From Nocardioides sp. (GTDB lineage Bacteria; Actinomycetota; Actinomycetes; Propionibacteriales; Nocardioidaceae): a DNA stretch of 64,000 bases. Numbering within the stretch: position 1 is the first letter of the stretch; every line of letters begins with the position of its first letter. Below, in pieces: positions 52,271 through 63,433 of this stretch. Under the pieces are notes generated by a model, which was not told the origin of the DNA, made no database searches, and saw nothing but the letters and a program-made list of their open reading frames with translations. Where the stretch lies: assembly GCA_002729525.1 (NCBI GenBank), contig PBYI01000069.1, forward strand, positions 1 through 64,000. The letters run 5' to 3'. Position numbers and translations under genes: made by a program.

Positions 52271-53218
52271 TCAGACCTGCGGCGCCCAGTACCGCGCGCC
52301 CGACTCCTCACGTGCGGCGTCCATCCGCTGCAGCCGGCGCAGCCCGTCCACGAGCGTGGTCGTGGCGTCCTCGATGCCCGCGCCGACGGCCAGGGTGCGC
52401 CCGGACGGGTAGGTGTCGGTGCAGCCGAGCACCACGCCGGTACGCCGCCCGAACAGCGACCCGAGCGTCACCACGGCCGACGCCTCCCGGTCGTTGCTGA
52501 GCACGCCCGCGCGCACCCAGTAGTCGACCACCTCTGCGTGCCGCGGTTGGAGGTAGCCGCCGATCGACGGGCGGCCGTTGCCGAGGATGTCGGAGTCGGT
52601 GGAGCGGGTGACGCCCGCGTGCACCGAGGCGCCGGCGTCCTGGGCGGCGCCGAGGAACGCCGCCACCACGTCGTACGACGTCGCGGCGGGGTAGTGCGAC
52701 TCGACGTACGCCCGGGTCATGCCCTCCTCGCGCACCACGCCGGTGGAGACGACGACGTCGCCGGGGTGCAGGAACGGGTGCAGGCCCGCCGCGGCGCCGA
52801 AGTAGACGAGCACCTCGGCGTCGGTGTGCTCGAGCAGCTCGACCAGGGCGAGCTCCAGGTCCGGGCTGCCACTGCCGGTCGCGACGACGGTGACCGACTC
52901 GCCGCCTCCGAGCGGGGCGGTGGCGGTCTGGAAGAGCCCGGTGGAGCCGACCTCCTCGGCCGGCCCGAAGCGCGACGCCAGCCGGTGCGCGTGACCGGGC
53001 CCCTCGTGCCCGCCGAGCGGGTCGCGGACGCTGAGCACGACGTACTTGCCGACCTTGGTGGGGTCGATGCCGGTCAGCGCCGGCCGTCCGTCGATGGACA
53101 GCCCACGCTCCGGCATCACGTCGCGGTAGCCGTAGTCGTCGAGCACCCGGCGACGCAGCCGGGTCACCGCCTCGCGGTCCTCGGCGGAGACCCAGGCGGG
53201 GTCGTGGAATCCGGTCAT
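52271..53218 (-). CDS. Nucleoside phosphorylase (PNP/UDP superfamily)
   Basis: A 315-residue protein. The fold marks are TVVATGSGSPDLELALVELL (phosphate-binding loop), VYFGAAAGLHPFLHPGDVVV and SDILGNGRPS. A long N-terminal extension (about 70 residues) carries GKYVVLSVRDPLGGHEGPGH, and the C-terminus has GVVLGCTDTYPSGRTLAVGA. Phosphorolysis would split a nucleoside into base and sugar 1-phosphate. Its ATG overlaps the stop of the PfkB gene (ATGA), so kinase and phosphorylase are made together. Substrate unknown; uridine phosphorylase-like by gross style. Confidence 0.8.
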   Translation of the reverse strand: MTGFHDPAWVSAEDREAVTRLRRRVLDDYGYRDVMPERGLSIDGRPALTGIDPTKVGKYVVLSVRDPLGGHEGPGHAHRLASRFGPAEEVGSTGLFQTATAPLGGGESVTVVATGSGSPDLELALVELLEHTDAEVLVYFGAAAGLHPFLHPGDVVVSTGVVREEGMTRAYVESHYPAATSYDVVAAFLGAAQDAGASVHAGVTRSTDSDILGNGRPSIGGYLQPRHAEVVDYWVRAGVLSNDREASAVVTLGSLFGRRTGVVLGCTDTYPSGRTLAVGAGIEDATTTLVDGLRRLQRMDAAREESGARYWAPQV

Positions 53219-54189
53219 CGCGTGTCTCCTGGTCGGGTGGTGCTCGGCTGGGGCTGGGACTGGGGCTGGGGCCCGGACGGCAGCGGGCGCACGGTCACGG
53301 TCGCGGCGAGGGCCGCCGCCCGTTGCCGCGCCGTACGTCGGTCCACCGGCGGGCCGGTGCGCTCGATCGCCGCGGCAGCCGCGCCGGTCGCGGCGACGGC
53401 GGCAGCGGGGACGTCGTGGTCGCGGACCCAGGCGGCGAGGAAGGCGCCGGACCAGGCGTTGCCGCCTCCGGTGGGATCGACGACCGTGACGTCGGCGGGG
53501 GAGACCTCCCAGGCGCCGGTGGCGTCGGCGACGACCGAGCCCGCACCGCCCCGGCGGAGCGCGACGACGTCGGGTCCGAGCGCGCGCAGGGCCGCGACGG
53601 TCTCGACGGGCGACAGCGGGCCGACGAGCGCGTCGGCCTCCTCGGCATTGATGGAGAGGACGTCGGTCGCGGCGAGCACGGTCAGGGTCTCCGACGACGG
53701 CTCGGGGACGCAGAGCCGCCCGGGGATCTCCCACATCAACGGTGTGCCGGTCACGCGGACGTGGTCGAGGACGGGCTGCCAGAAGCCGGGGTGGTGGTCG
53801 CGGAAGACGTAGTAGGCGCGCGCCGAGCGCGCCGGCTCGGGCCCCTCGGGGTGCATGGTGCGCATCGCGACGTGGCCGGCCCAGTCGGGCAGCCACTCCT
53901 CGTGCCGGTGCTCCCCGACGGGATAGGTGATGAGGGTGCGCGGGGTGGTCGGGCCGTCGACGAGCAGGGCGCCGGTGTCGATGCCGAGCCGCTCCATGGT
54001 GCGGCGGTGCGGCTCGAAGTCCTCGCCGACGCGACAGGTGAGCGCGACCCCGTCGGCGACGGTCGCGGCTCCGACGGCGGCCCAGAAGCCGGAGCCGCCG
54101 AGCACCTCGTGCGGCGGCGGGCCCTCGAACGAGTCGAGGACCACGCGCGAGATCACGAGCACGTCGGGCTCGGCGGGAGCGGTCACCAC
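53215..54189 (-). CDS. Second PfkB-family kinase
   Basis: A 324-residue kinase from GTG 54189 (GTG 54186 possible). GSGFWAAVGAATVADGVALT is the sugar-binding strand and loop, VLSINAEEADALVG the ATP-side region, and VVDPTGGGNAWSGAFLAAWV the signature, with the base changed from the usual D-T-x-GAGD-x-F to D-P-TGGGN-AW: the catalytic Asp is replaced by Asn. The C-terminal tail is Pro/Gln-rich (PSGPQPQSQPQPSTTRPGD). Kinase activity is therefore uncertain. Coupled to the phosphorylase downstream. Confidence 0.78.
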   Translation of the reverse strand: MVTAPAEPDVLVISRVVLDSFEGPPPHEVLGGSGFWAAVGAATVADGVALTCRVGEDFEPHRRTMERLGIDTGALLVDGPTTPRTLITYPVGEHRHEEWLPDWAGHVAMRTMHPEGPEPARSARAYYVFRDHHPGFWQPVLDHVRVTGTPLMWEIPGRLCVPEPSSETLTVLAATDVLSINAEEADALVGPLSPVETVAALRALGPDVVALRRGGAGSVVADATGAWEVSPADVTVVDPTGGGNAWSGAFLAAWVRDHDVPAAAVAATGAAAAAIERTGPPVDRRTARQRAAALAATVTVRPLPSGPQPQSQPQPSTTRPGDTR

Positions 54190-54401
54190 TCCACCCTGGC
54201 AGCGGTCCGGGCCCCGCGGGGGCTGTGCGCGGTGCCCCTCGCAGCACCGTGTTTCGGCGCTGTTTCGGGTCGGTACCGAGGTCGGAGCACCGGCCCGCCG
54301 GACGCCCGCTCGGGCCCGTCACCTGCCTAGCGTGGCCGGAGCCCGTCGGCACCCCGACGGCCAGACCCGGCGCACCGTGAGGCGCCACTGAGGGAGACAC
54401 C

Positions 54402-54845
54402 ATGAGCGGAGACGCACCCGTCGTCCGTCGGCTCACCGAGCTGCCGGCCTTCCTGATCAGCGCCGACGACACCGTCCGGCTCGTCGAGCTCGCCGGACCG
54501 ACCCAGGGGACGAACGCCAGCATCTTCCTCGAGATCTGGGAGCCCGGCGGCGCCCAGCCGGTCAACTCCCACAAGGACTCCGCGGAGACCTTCGTCGTGC
54601 TCTCCGGTCAGGCCGAGGCGCACTCCGACGACACGGTCGTGGCCCTCGGCCCCGGCGACGTCCTGACCCTGCAGCCGGGGTCGGAGCACCGCATCTTCAA
54701 CACCAGCGAGACCGACCGGCTCTACACGATCACCGTGATGGCCAACGACGGCGGCTTCGCCAAGCTCGTCACCGACGGCACGCAGGTGCCGCTGGAGGAC
54801 ACTGACGTCGCGGTGCTCGCACCCGGCGCGCTCGATGCGGACTGA
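54402..54845 (+). CDS. Cupin-domain protein
   Basis: A 147-residue single cupin. The two motifs are NSHKDSAETFVVLSGQAEAH (motif 1, with His and Glu) and GDVLTLQPGSEHRIFN (motif 2, His). AGGGAG lies 5 nt before ATG 54402; a TAGCGT -10 is at 54328-54333, preceded by the tandem TGTTTCGG at 54250 and 54261. Small cupins act as isomerases, epimerases or dioxygenases. It overlaps the amidase gene by 11 nt, so it is part of that operon. Confidence 0.82.
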   Translation: MSGDAPVVRRLTELPAFLISADDTVRLVELAGPTQGTNASIFLEIWEPGGAQPVNSHKDSAETFVVLSGQAEAHSDDTVVALGPGDVLTLQPGSEHRIFNTSETDRLYTITVMANDGGFAKLVTDGTQVPLEDTDVAVLAPGALDAD

Positions 54846-56463
54846 GCCGACCGAGCGCACCGACCGCGCGACGGACCTGCTCGCCGACCCCGACCTCCCG
54901 GCGCTCCTCGACGTCCTGCGCCGGTACGAGACCGCCCTGGCGCACCACGACCGGGAGGTGCTCGACGCCGCCTTCGTCCCCGGCGGTGCGGGTGCGCCGG
55001 TCCGGGCAGCCGGTGGCGCGGCTGCCGTCGGCGCGACGCAGATCGCGGCCGGTCGTGCGCACGGTGGTCCACCCCCGCCGCGCCGACCGGTCCGCCTGCA
55101 CCTGCGTCGCGTCGACGGCGCCTGGACCGCGACGCTCGAGGGGCTGCGCTCCGATGGCACGCCCACCCAGCAGACCCAGGTCTGGGACGGCCGGGACGGC
55201 TGGCGGGTCGTGGCGGCGCACGTCTCCCACGGCGCACCGCCGGCGCCGCGGCCGCCCCACGACGACCAGGACGACCGGGACCACCAGGACGACCGGGACG
55301 ACCTGAACGCCTGGCGGGTCCACGAGCCCGCCGGCCTGGAGCCGTCCGGCGAGGGGCCCCTCGCCGGTGTGCGCGTCGCGGTCAAGGACCTGTACGACGT
55401 CGCCGGTCACGCGCGCGGCGCCGGCACCCCCACGGTGCTGGCGTCGGCGCCGCCCGCCGCCGCCCACGCCACGGCGCTGCAGCGACTGGTCGACGCCGGG
55501 GCCGGGGTCGCGGGCATCGCTCGCACCGACGAGCTCGCCTTCGGGCTCTCCGGCGTCAACGCCCACGAGGGTGTCGTCGCCAACCCCGTACGCCCGGGCC
55601 GGCTCGCCGGTGGGTCGACGTCCGGACCGGCCGCCGCGGTCGCCGCGGGTGAGGCCGACCTCGGTCTCGGCACCGACCCCGCCGGGTCGATCCGGGTCCC
55701 GGCCTCCTACTGCGGACTGCTCGGCCTGCGCCTGACCCACGGTGCCGTGCCTCTCACCGGCGCCCAGCCGCTCGCCCCGTCCTTCGACGCCGTGGGTCTG
55801 CTCGCGCGCGAGCTCGACGTCCTCCGCGCGGGAGCGTCGGTGCTCGTGGGCGGCGTAGGCCCGGACGTCCCCGTCGAGCGACTGCTGGTCCCGCCCACCC
55901 TGCTCGACCTGGCCGACCCGACCAGCCGCGACGCCGTCGTCGCCGGCGTGCTGGCGCTCGCCCTGCGCGCCGGCTGCTCCCCGGAGGCGGTCGACGTCGT
56001 CGGCGCCGTCGAGCTGGAGGAGTGGTTCGCGGCGTTCCGCGCGGTCCAGGCTGCCGAGGCGTACGCCGAGCACGCCGCGCTGCTGCGCGACCACCCCGAC
56101 GCGGTCTCGCCCGACGTGCGCGACCGGCTGCTCGCCGGCGACCTCCCCGCCGCCGAGGTCGACCGGCACCGCACCGTCCTCGCCCGGGCGACCGGCACGA
56201 TCGCCGACCTGCTGCCCACCGGCACCGCCCTCGCGATCCCGAGCGCGGCCGGCCCGGCCCCGCTCGCGACCACCCGCGGCGCCGCGCTGGACGACGTACG
56301 GGCGCGGACGCTGCGGCTGGGCTGCCTGGCCTCGCTCGCCGGACTGCCCGCCCTGTCGCTCCCCACGCCGCTCGCCGACGGCGACCCCGTCGGGCTGTGC
56401 CTGGTGGCCGGGCGCGGCCACGACCTGTCCCTGATCTCCCTCGCCGAGAGGACCCTGTGGTGA
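54835..56463 (+). CDS. AtzH-like domain fused to amidase-signature hydrolase
   Basis: A 542-residue fusion. Residues about 15-132 are an AtzH/DUF3225-type SnoaL-fold domain (LPALLDVLRRYETALAHHDR, then VWDGRDGWRVVAAHVSHG). An Asp-rich linker (DDQDDRDHQDDRDD) leads to an amidase: catalytic Lys184 in AVKDLYDVAG, cis-Ser in GGSTSGPAAAVA (259-268) and nucleophile Ser285 in DPAGSIRVPAS. AtzE/AtzH hydrolyse 1-carboxybiuret in s-triazine degradation; here both are on one chain. Start overlaps the cupin gene and stop overlaps the next gene. Confidence 0.84.
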   Translation: MRTEPTERTDRATDLLADPDLPALLDVLRRYETALAHHDREVLDAAFVPGGAGAPVRAAGGAAAVGATQIAAGRAHGGPPPPRRPVRLHLRRVDGAWTATLEGLRSDGTPTQQTQVWDGRDGWRVVAAHVSHGAPPAPRPPHDDQDDRDHQDDRDDLNAWRVHEPAGLEPSGEGPLAGVRVAVKDLYDVAGHARGAGTPTVLASAPPAAAHATALQRLVDAGAGVAGIARTDELAFGLSGVNAHEGVVANPVRPGRLAGGSTSGPAAAVAAGEADLGLGTDPAGSIRVPASYCGLLGLRLTHGAVPLTGAQPLAPSFDAVGLLARELDVLRAGASVLVGGVGPDVPVERLLVPPTLLDLADPTSRDAVVAGVLALALRAGCSPEAVDVVGAVELEEWFAAFRAVQAAEAYAEHAALLRDHPDAVSPDVRDRLLAGDLPAAEVDRHRTVLARATGTIADLLPTGTALAIPSAAGPAPLATTRGAALDDVRARTLRLGCLASLAGLPALSLPTPLADGDPVGLCLVAGRGHDLSLISLAERTLW

Positions 56464-57239
56464 CCGACCCGACGCCCACCCCGACCGCGCTTCCGGCGTA
56501 CCGCCGCAACGACTGGACCCTGGACGCCGACTCCGCCGACCTGCGCCGGGCAGCGCCCGAGCCGCGGACGGTGACCTTCGACGCGCTGCCGCAGCGGCTC
56601 ACGGTCGACCTCGCGCGCACCGCGGTGCTCGTGGTCGACATGCAGAACGACTTCTGCCACCCCGACGGCTGGCTGGCCGGCATCGGCGTGGACGTCTCCG
56701 GCGGCGCCGGCGCCGTCGACGCGCTCGCCGGACTGCTGCCGCGGCTGCGGTCGGCGGGTGTGCCGGTGGTCTGGGTGAGCTGGGGCAACCGGCCCGACCA
56801 GGTCAACCTGCCGCCCAACGTGCGCCACGTCTACGACCCCGAGGGCCGGGGTCTCGGGATCGGGTCGGGCAACAGCCCGGCGGGTGCGCCGGTGCTCGAG
56901 GCGGGATCCTGGGGTGCCGCGCTCGTCGACGGCCTCGCCGTGGAGCGCGGCGACCTGAGCGTCGACAAGTACCGGATGAGCGGCTTCGTCGACACGCCCC
57001 TCGACTCGGTGCTGCGCCAGCTGCGGGTCGACACCCTCCTGCTCACCGGGGTCAACACCGACCAGTGCGTCTACGCCACGCTGGTCGACGCCGCCAACCT
57101 CGGCTACGACACGGTGCTGCTGGAGGAGGCCTGCGCGACGACCTCGCCCGACTTCTGCCGCGAGGCGACGCTCTACAACGTGCGCCAGTGCTTCGGCTTC
57201 ACCGCGCACGTGGCCGACCTGGAGGCCGCGCTGGGCTGA
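56460..57239 (+). CDS. Isochorismatase-family cysteine hydrolase (RutB/biuret hydrolase-like)
   Basis: A 259-residue hydrolase from GTG 56460, overlapping the amidase stop (GTGA). The triad is Asp60 (VLVVDMQNDF), Lys170 (SVDKYRMSGF) and Cys203 (TGVNTDQCVYATLVDAANLG). This branch includes RutB (ureidoacrylate hydrolase) and biuret hydrolases, which cleave ureido or carbamoyl bonds. Together with the AtzH-amidase fusion it suggests stepwise cleavage of a urea- or biuret-like chain, releasing ammonia and CO2. Exact substrate unknown. Confidence 0.86.
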   Translation: MTDPTPTPTALPAYRRNDWTLDADSADLRRAAPEPRTVTFDALPQRLTVDLARTAVLVVDMQNDFCHPDGWLAGIGVDVSGGAGAVDALAGLLPRLRSAGVPVVWVSWGNRPDQVNLPPNVRHVYDPEGRGLGIGSGNSPAGAPVLEAGSWGAALVDGLAVERGDLSVDKYRMSGFVDTPLDSVLRQLRVDTLLLTGVNTDQCVYATLVDAANLGYDTVLLEEACATTSPDFCREATLYNVRQCFGFTAHVADLEAALG

Positions 57240-57269
57240 CGCGTGGCCTGACGCGTCGGCGGCCCGGCC

Positions 57270-57275
57270 TAGGCT
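57270..57275 (+). promoter_or_regulatory. -10 box TAGGCT before the LLM gene
   Basis: TAGGCT ends 7 nt before ATG 57283, so this gene likely has its own leaderless promoter besides read-through from the amidase operon. Confidence 0.42.
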
Positions 57276-57282
57276 CGCGCCC

Positions 57283-58164
57283 ATGCGTGTGGGAGTGACT
57301 CTGCTGACCGACGTCTCGTGGGCCGAGGCCCGGCCCCGGTGGCAGGCCGTGGAGGAGATGGGCTTCGCCCACGCCTGGACCTACGACCACCTGGTCTGGG
57401 GAGGTCTGCCCGACTCCCCGTGGCGCTCGGGGATCCCGGTGCTCGCGGCCGCCGCGGCGGTGACCGGGCGGATCGGCCTCGGCACCCTGGTCGCCTCGCC
57501 CAACCTGCGCCACCCCTACTTGCTCTTCCGCGACGCCCAGGCGCTGGAGGACGTCTCCGACGGCCGCTTCCTGCTCGGCGTCGGCACCGGCGGTGACCTC
57601 GACTCCCGGGTGCTCGCCGGCGAGGACCTCGCGGTGCGCGAGCGGGTCGACCGTTTCTGCGAGAACGTCACCGTCCTCGACGCCCTGCGCCGCGGCGACC
57701 ACGTCGACCACGACGGTCGGTGGTTCTCCACCGCCGACGCCCGCACCCTCCCGGGTCTGGGCCGTACGCCGCTGCTGGTCGCGGCCAACGGTCCCCGCTC
57801 GGTGCGTCTCGCCGCCAGCACCGGCGACGGGTGGGTGACGACCGGCCCGTGGGGCGCCGACGACGACGCCTGGTTCGCCGCGCTCGGGTCGTCCGCCGGC
57901 GTGCTCGACGAGGCGCTCGTCGGGGCCGGGCGCGACCCCGCGACCTTCCCGCGCTACCTGCTGCTCGACTCCGCCGGCTCCCTGACCGGAAAGCCCGACC
58001 GCACCTCGCTGAGCAGCGTCGGCTACTTCACCGACCTGGTCGGCCGGGCCGGCGAGCTCGGGTTCACCGACGTGGTGACGCACTGGCCGCGGTCGACTGC
58101 GCCGTACGCCGCCGACGAGGCCGTGCTGGAGACCGTCGCGGCCGAGGTGCTCCCGACGCTCTGA
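57283..58164 (+). CDS. LLM-class flavin-dependent oxidoreductase
   Basis: A 293-residue TIM-barrel enzyme of the luciferase-like family. VEEMGFAHAWTYDHLVWGG and IGLGTLVASPNLRHPYLLFR are barrel strands, LEDVSDGRFLLGVGTGGDLD is the family signature and LLVAANGPRSVRLAASTGDG lines the flavin site. Members use FMN or F420 to oxidise or monooxygenate small molecules; in actinobacteria F420 is common. It lies 43 nt after the cysteine hydrolase and may act in the same pathway, perhaps on ring opening. That is inferred from position only. Confidence 0.86.
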   Translation: MRVGVTLLTDVSWAEARPRWQAVEEMGFAHAWTYDHLVWGGLPDSPWRSGIPVLAAAAAVTGRIGLGTLVASPNLRHPYLLFRDAQALEDVSDGRFLLGVGTGGDLDSRVLAGEDLAVRERVDRFCENVTVLDALRRGDHVDHDGRWFSTADARTLPGLGRTPLLVAANGPRSVRLAASTGDGWVTTGPWGADDDAWFAALGSSAGVLDEALVGAGRDPATFPRYLLLDSAGSLTGKPDRTSLSSVGYFTDLVGRAGELGFTDVVTHWPRSTAPYAADEAVLETVAAEVLPTL

Positions 58165-58251
58165 CGTCGCCGGGGGCGGGTCGGTGTCGAGGCGCGATGG
58201 ACCGGCCTCGGACCAGCCGCCCCGCGACCGCCGTCCCTCACCGCGGTCTGC

Positions 58252-58257
58252 CAGGAT
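58252..58257 (+). promoter_or_regulatory. -10 box CAGGAT before the sulfotransferase remnant
   Basis: CAGGAT ends 7 nt before ATG 58265; the promoter appears intact although the gene is not. Confidence 0.35.
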
Positions 58258-58264
58258 CGCCCGC

Positions 58265-58950
58265 ATGACCCGCCGCCGGGTCGTGCTCCATGTGGGCATG
58301 CCGAAGTCGGGTACCACCTACCTCCAGGGCCGGCTCCGCCGCAACGCGGGCGCCCTGGCCGAGCACGGCGTGACCGTGCGGCGTCGCCCCGAGCGGCCCG
58401 GCGGCCGCGGCGGCTGGGACGTGGTGTTCCGGGGCGCGCTCGACCTCGCCGGCGTCGGCCCGGGCCGCGGCAAGGACTTCACCGAGGGCCGCTGGGACCT
58501 TCTGCTCGCCCACCTCGCGGACCTCGAGGGCACGGTGGTGGCGAGCGATGAGGCGTTCAGTCGCGCCGACGACGAGGCGGTGGCCCGTGCGGTCGAGGAT
58601 CTACGGGCCGGCGGCGACGCCGACGTCGAGGTCGTCGTCACCGTCCGGGACCTCGCCCGCACCCACGTGGTGACCGTCCCCGCAGTGGGCGCCGACCCGG
58701 GGCTGCTGTGGCGCAGGTTCTGCAGGGTCGCCGGGGTCGCCGGGGTCGACCCGGAGGTCGCGCCCGAGCCGCCGCCGCGCGGCAACGAGTCGGTCGGCCC
58801 GGTCGAGGCGCAGGTGCTGCGGCTGCTCCAGGCCCGGCTCGCCGGCAGCGGGGTCCGGGTCGTGGGCGACGCCGCCGAGCTCGTGCCCACCGTGTCCGAC
58901 GCGCTGTCGTGGCGCGATCCGGACGTCGTGGGCGCTGGCCCGCGAACGCC
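58265..58950 (+). pseudogene. Sulfotransferase-like gene with internal deletions
   Basis: The first 110 residues look normal: VLHVGMPKSGTTYLQGRLRR is the PAPS-binding start of actinobacterial sulfotransferases. After EVVVTVRDLAR the sequence jumps directly to THVVTVPAVGADPGLLWRRF, which in relatives lies some 90 residues later; a second gap seems to precede RVVGDAAELVP near the end. The frame then runs past the expected end into unrelated DNA without a stop until 59471-59473. The catalytic core is therefore missing and the gene is very likely dead. End coordinate is approximate. Confidence 0.62.
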
Positions 58951-58960
58951 CCGCGACGGG

Positions 58961-59340
58961 CTAGGGCTGCTCGGCCGAGAACGTCGGGCGCAGCACCGTG
59001 CTCACGGTGGCGTCGCACTCGGGGGAGTCGACCCCCGTGACGAGCGCGCTCGAGATGCCGAGGATCGCGGTGTGTCACCCGCCTCGACGGGGAACGTGCC
59101 GACGACCGAGGTGTCGTCGTACAGGGTGCCGGGCGCGGAGGCGTGCGGGAAGAAGAGCCGTCCGACGCCAGCCGCGTCAGCGGTCGTTCCGGCGAGCACG
59201 GCCCGAACCTCCCACAGCGTGTCGGACGGGGCGCCCGCGGCCGCGCAGCTCAGGTCGATCCGGACCTCGAGGTCCCCGTCGACCGGCACCTCGACTTGCG
59301 CCGCGGTGACCAGCCGGAGCAGGGTCCCGTCGACGACCGT
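58961..59340 (-). pseudogene. Frameshifted paralogue of the 59.5-kb secreted protein
   Basis: On the minus strand, TLLRLVTAAQVEVPVDGDLE followed by LFFPHASAPGTLYDDTSVVG parallels EAPVDGFLTVEARLTC and FPHASLTGTPYDTVSIPARF of the neighbour at 59464-60246. At about 59070 (FPVEAGD) the frame changes by one base; the other frame continues HTAILGISSALVTGVD to a stop at 58961-58963. The N-terminal signal region is absent. It looks like a decayed duplicate. The 5' limit is approximate; 59341-59463 shows no clear gene. Confidence 0.58.
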
Positions 59341-59463
59341 GGTCGTGGCCCGCCGGGGGTCGGCCGGGTCAGGTACGCCACGACCCGGGCTGGAAGGACG
59401 ACGACGCCCCCGCCCCAGCGGGCGGAGGCGTCGCGCAGGCGTCGGTGAAACCGTGGGCGTGGG

Positions 59464-60246
59464 TCAGCGGTAGAGACCGCCCGACGGAGCGCCCCGGGCG
59501 GCCCGCGGGGTCAGGTCGGGGCCGTCACCGTTCTCGTCGTACGGCGAGAACGCCGTCGTCGCCGACACGTTGCAGTCCAGGGAGCCGTCGCCCTCGAAGA
59601 GCAGCGCCTCCAGGTCGAAGTCGTACGAGCCGGCCGCCACGGGGAACCGGGCGGGGATGCTCACCGTGTCGTACGGCGTGCCGGTCAGGGAGGCGTGCGG
59701 GAAGCCCAGCACGGCGCCCGCATAGTCGCCGCTCTCGTTGCCGTCGAGGACGACGTCGACGTAGTAGAGCGTCTCCTCGGTGCCGCCGAAGCTAGCGCAG
59801 GTGAGGCGCGCCTCGACGGTGAGGAAGCCGTCCACGGGAGCCTCGGCGGTGACGAGGTCGATGACCTGGTCACCACTGGTGTTGACGGGGAACGTCGTGA
59901 ACCCGGCCCGGGTCAGGTCGTTCGCGGCGAGGCCCTGCAGAGCGTCCGCCGTCGCAGCGCTGTCGGCGGAGTCGGCCGACAGGGCCCGGTTGGCAACCTT
60001 GGCGCGCGTGGCCAGGTCGGCGCGTCGGGCGGAGCGGGCCTTCTGCTTCGTGCCGAGCACCTGTCCCTTCTTGATGTCCTTGAGCAGCAGCGAGCCGTTC
60101 TTGACCTGCTGGGTGGTGACCGAGTTGCGGGGCAGCTTCGCGGCGGCCCAGCCGGCCCCGGCCGAGGCGACGACCAGCGCGAGCAGGGCGACGACGAGGG
60201 CCAGGCGGCCGCTGGACACCCGCGGGAGCGGAATGCGTGGGGACAT
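59464..60246 (-). CDS. Exported or membrane-anchored hypothetical protein
   Basis: A 260-residue protein; GGAGG about 8 nt before ATG 60246 fixes the start. One hydrophobic segment (RLALVVALLALVVASAGAGW) near the N-terminus, then a conserved-looking LPRNSVTTQQVKNGSLLLKD-IKKG stretch found in many actinobacterial exported proteins, an Ala-rich coiled region, and a C-terminal beta domain with two Cys (RLTCASFGGTEETLYYVDVV, DGSLDCNVSATTAFS). Function unknown; surface-associated by inference. A decayed copy lies immediately downstream. Confidence 0.68.
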   Translation of the reverse strand: MSPRIPLPRVSSGRLALVVALLALVVASAGAGWAAAKLPRNSVTTQQVKNGSLLLKDIKKGQVLGTKQKARSARRADLATRAKVANRALSADSADSAATADALQGLAANDLTRAGFTTFPVNTSGDQVIDLVTAEAPVDGFLTVEARLTCASFGGTEETLYYVDVVLDGNESGDYAGAVLGFPHASLTGTPYDTVSIPARFPVAAGSYDFDLEALLFEGDGSLDCNVSATTAFSPYDENGDGPDLTPRAARGAPSGGLYR

Positions 60247-60402
60247 GGGGTCTACCTCCGAGTGTGGGTTCGACCCGACAGGCTGCCGGTCCACGGCGCC
60301 GCGGGTGGGCGATCGACGGAACCTTTACCTGCCGCCACCTGCCGTGCCCGTCCGCCGGCGCATGTCCTGCGTGCCCGCGGTGGCCCTGTCGGCCCCCACG
60401 GC

Positions 60403-60408
60403 TACCGT
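60403..60408 (+). promoter_or_regulatory. -10 box TACCGT before the SNF2 helicase gene
   Basis: TACCGT ends 7 nt before GTG 60416, which supports that start over any codon further upstream. Confidence 0.45.
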
Positions 60409-60415
60409 CGTCGTC

Positions 60416-63429
<3,014 letters not shown>

Positions 63430-63433
<4 letters not shown>

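Noticed and set aside
58950-59473. Sulfotransferase frame continuing to 59473
   Set aside because: After about 58950 the sequence is antisense of the decayed secreted-protein copy and has no family similarity.
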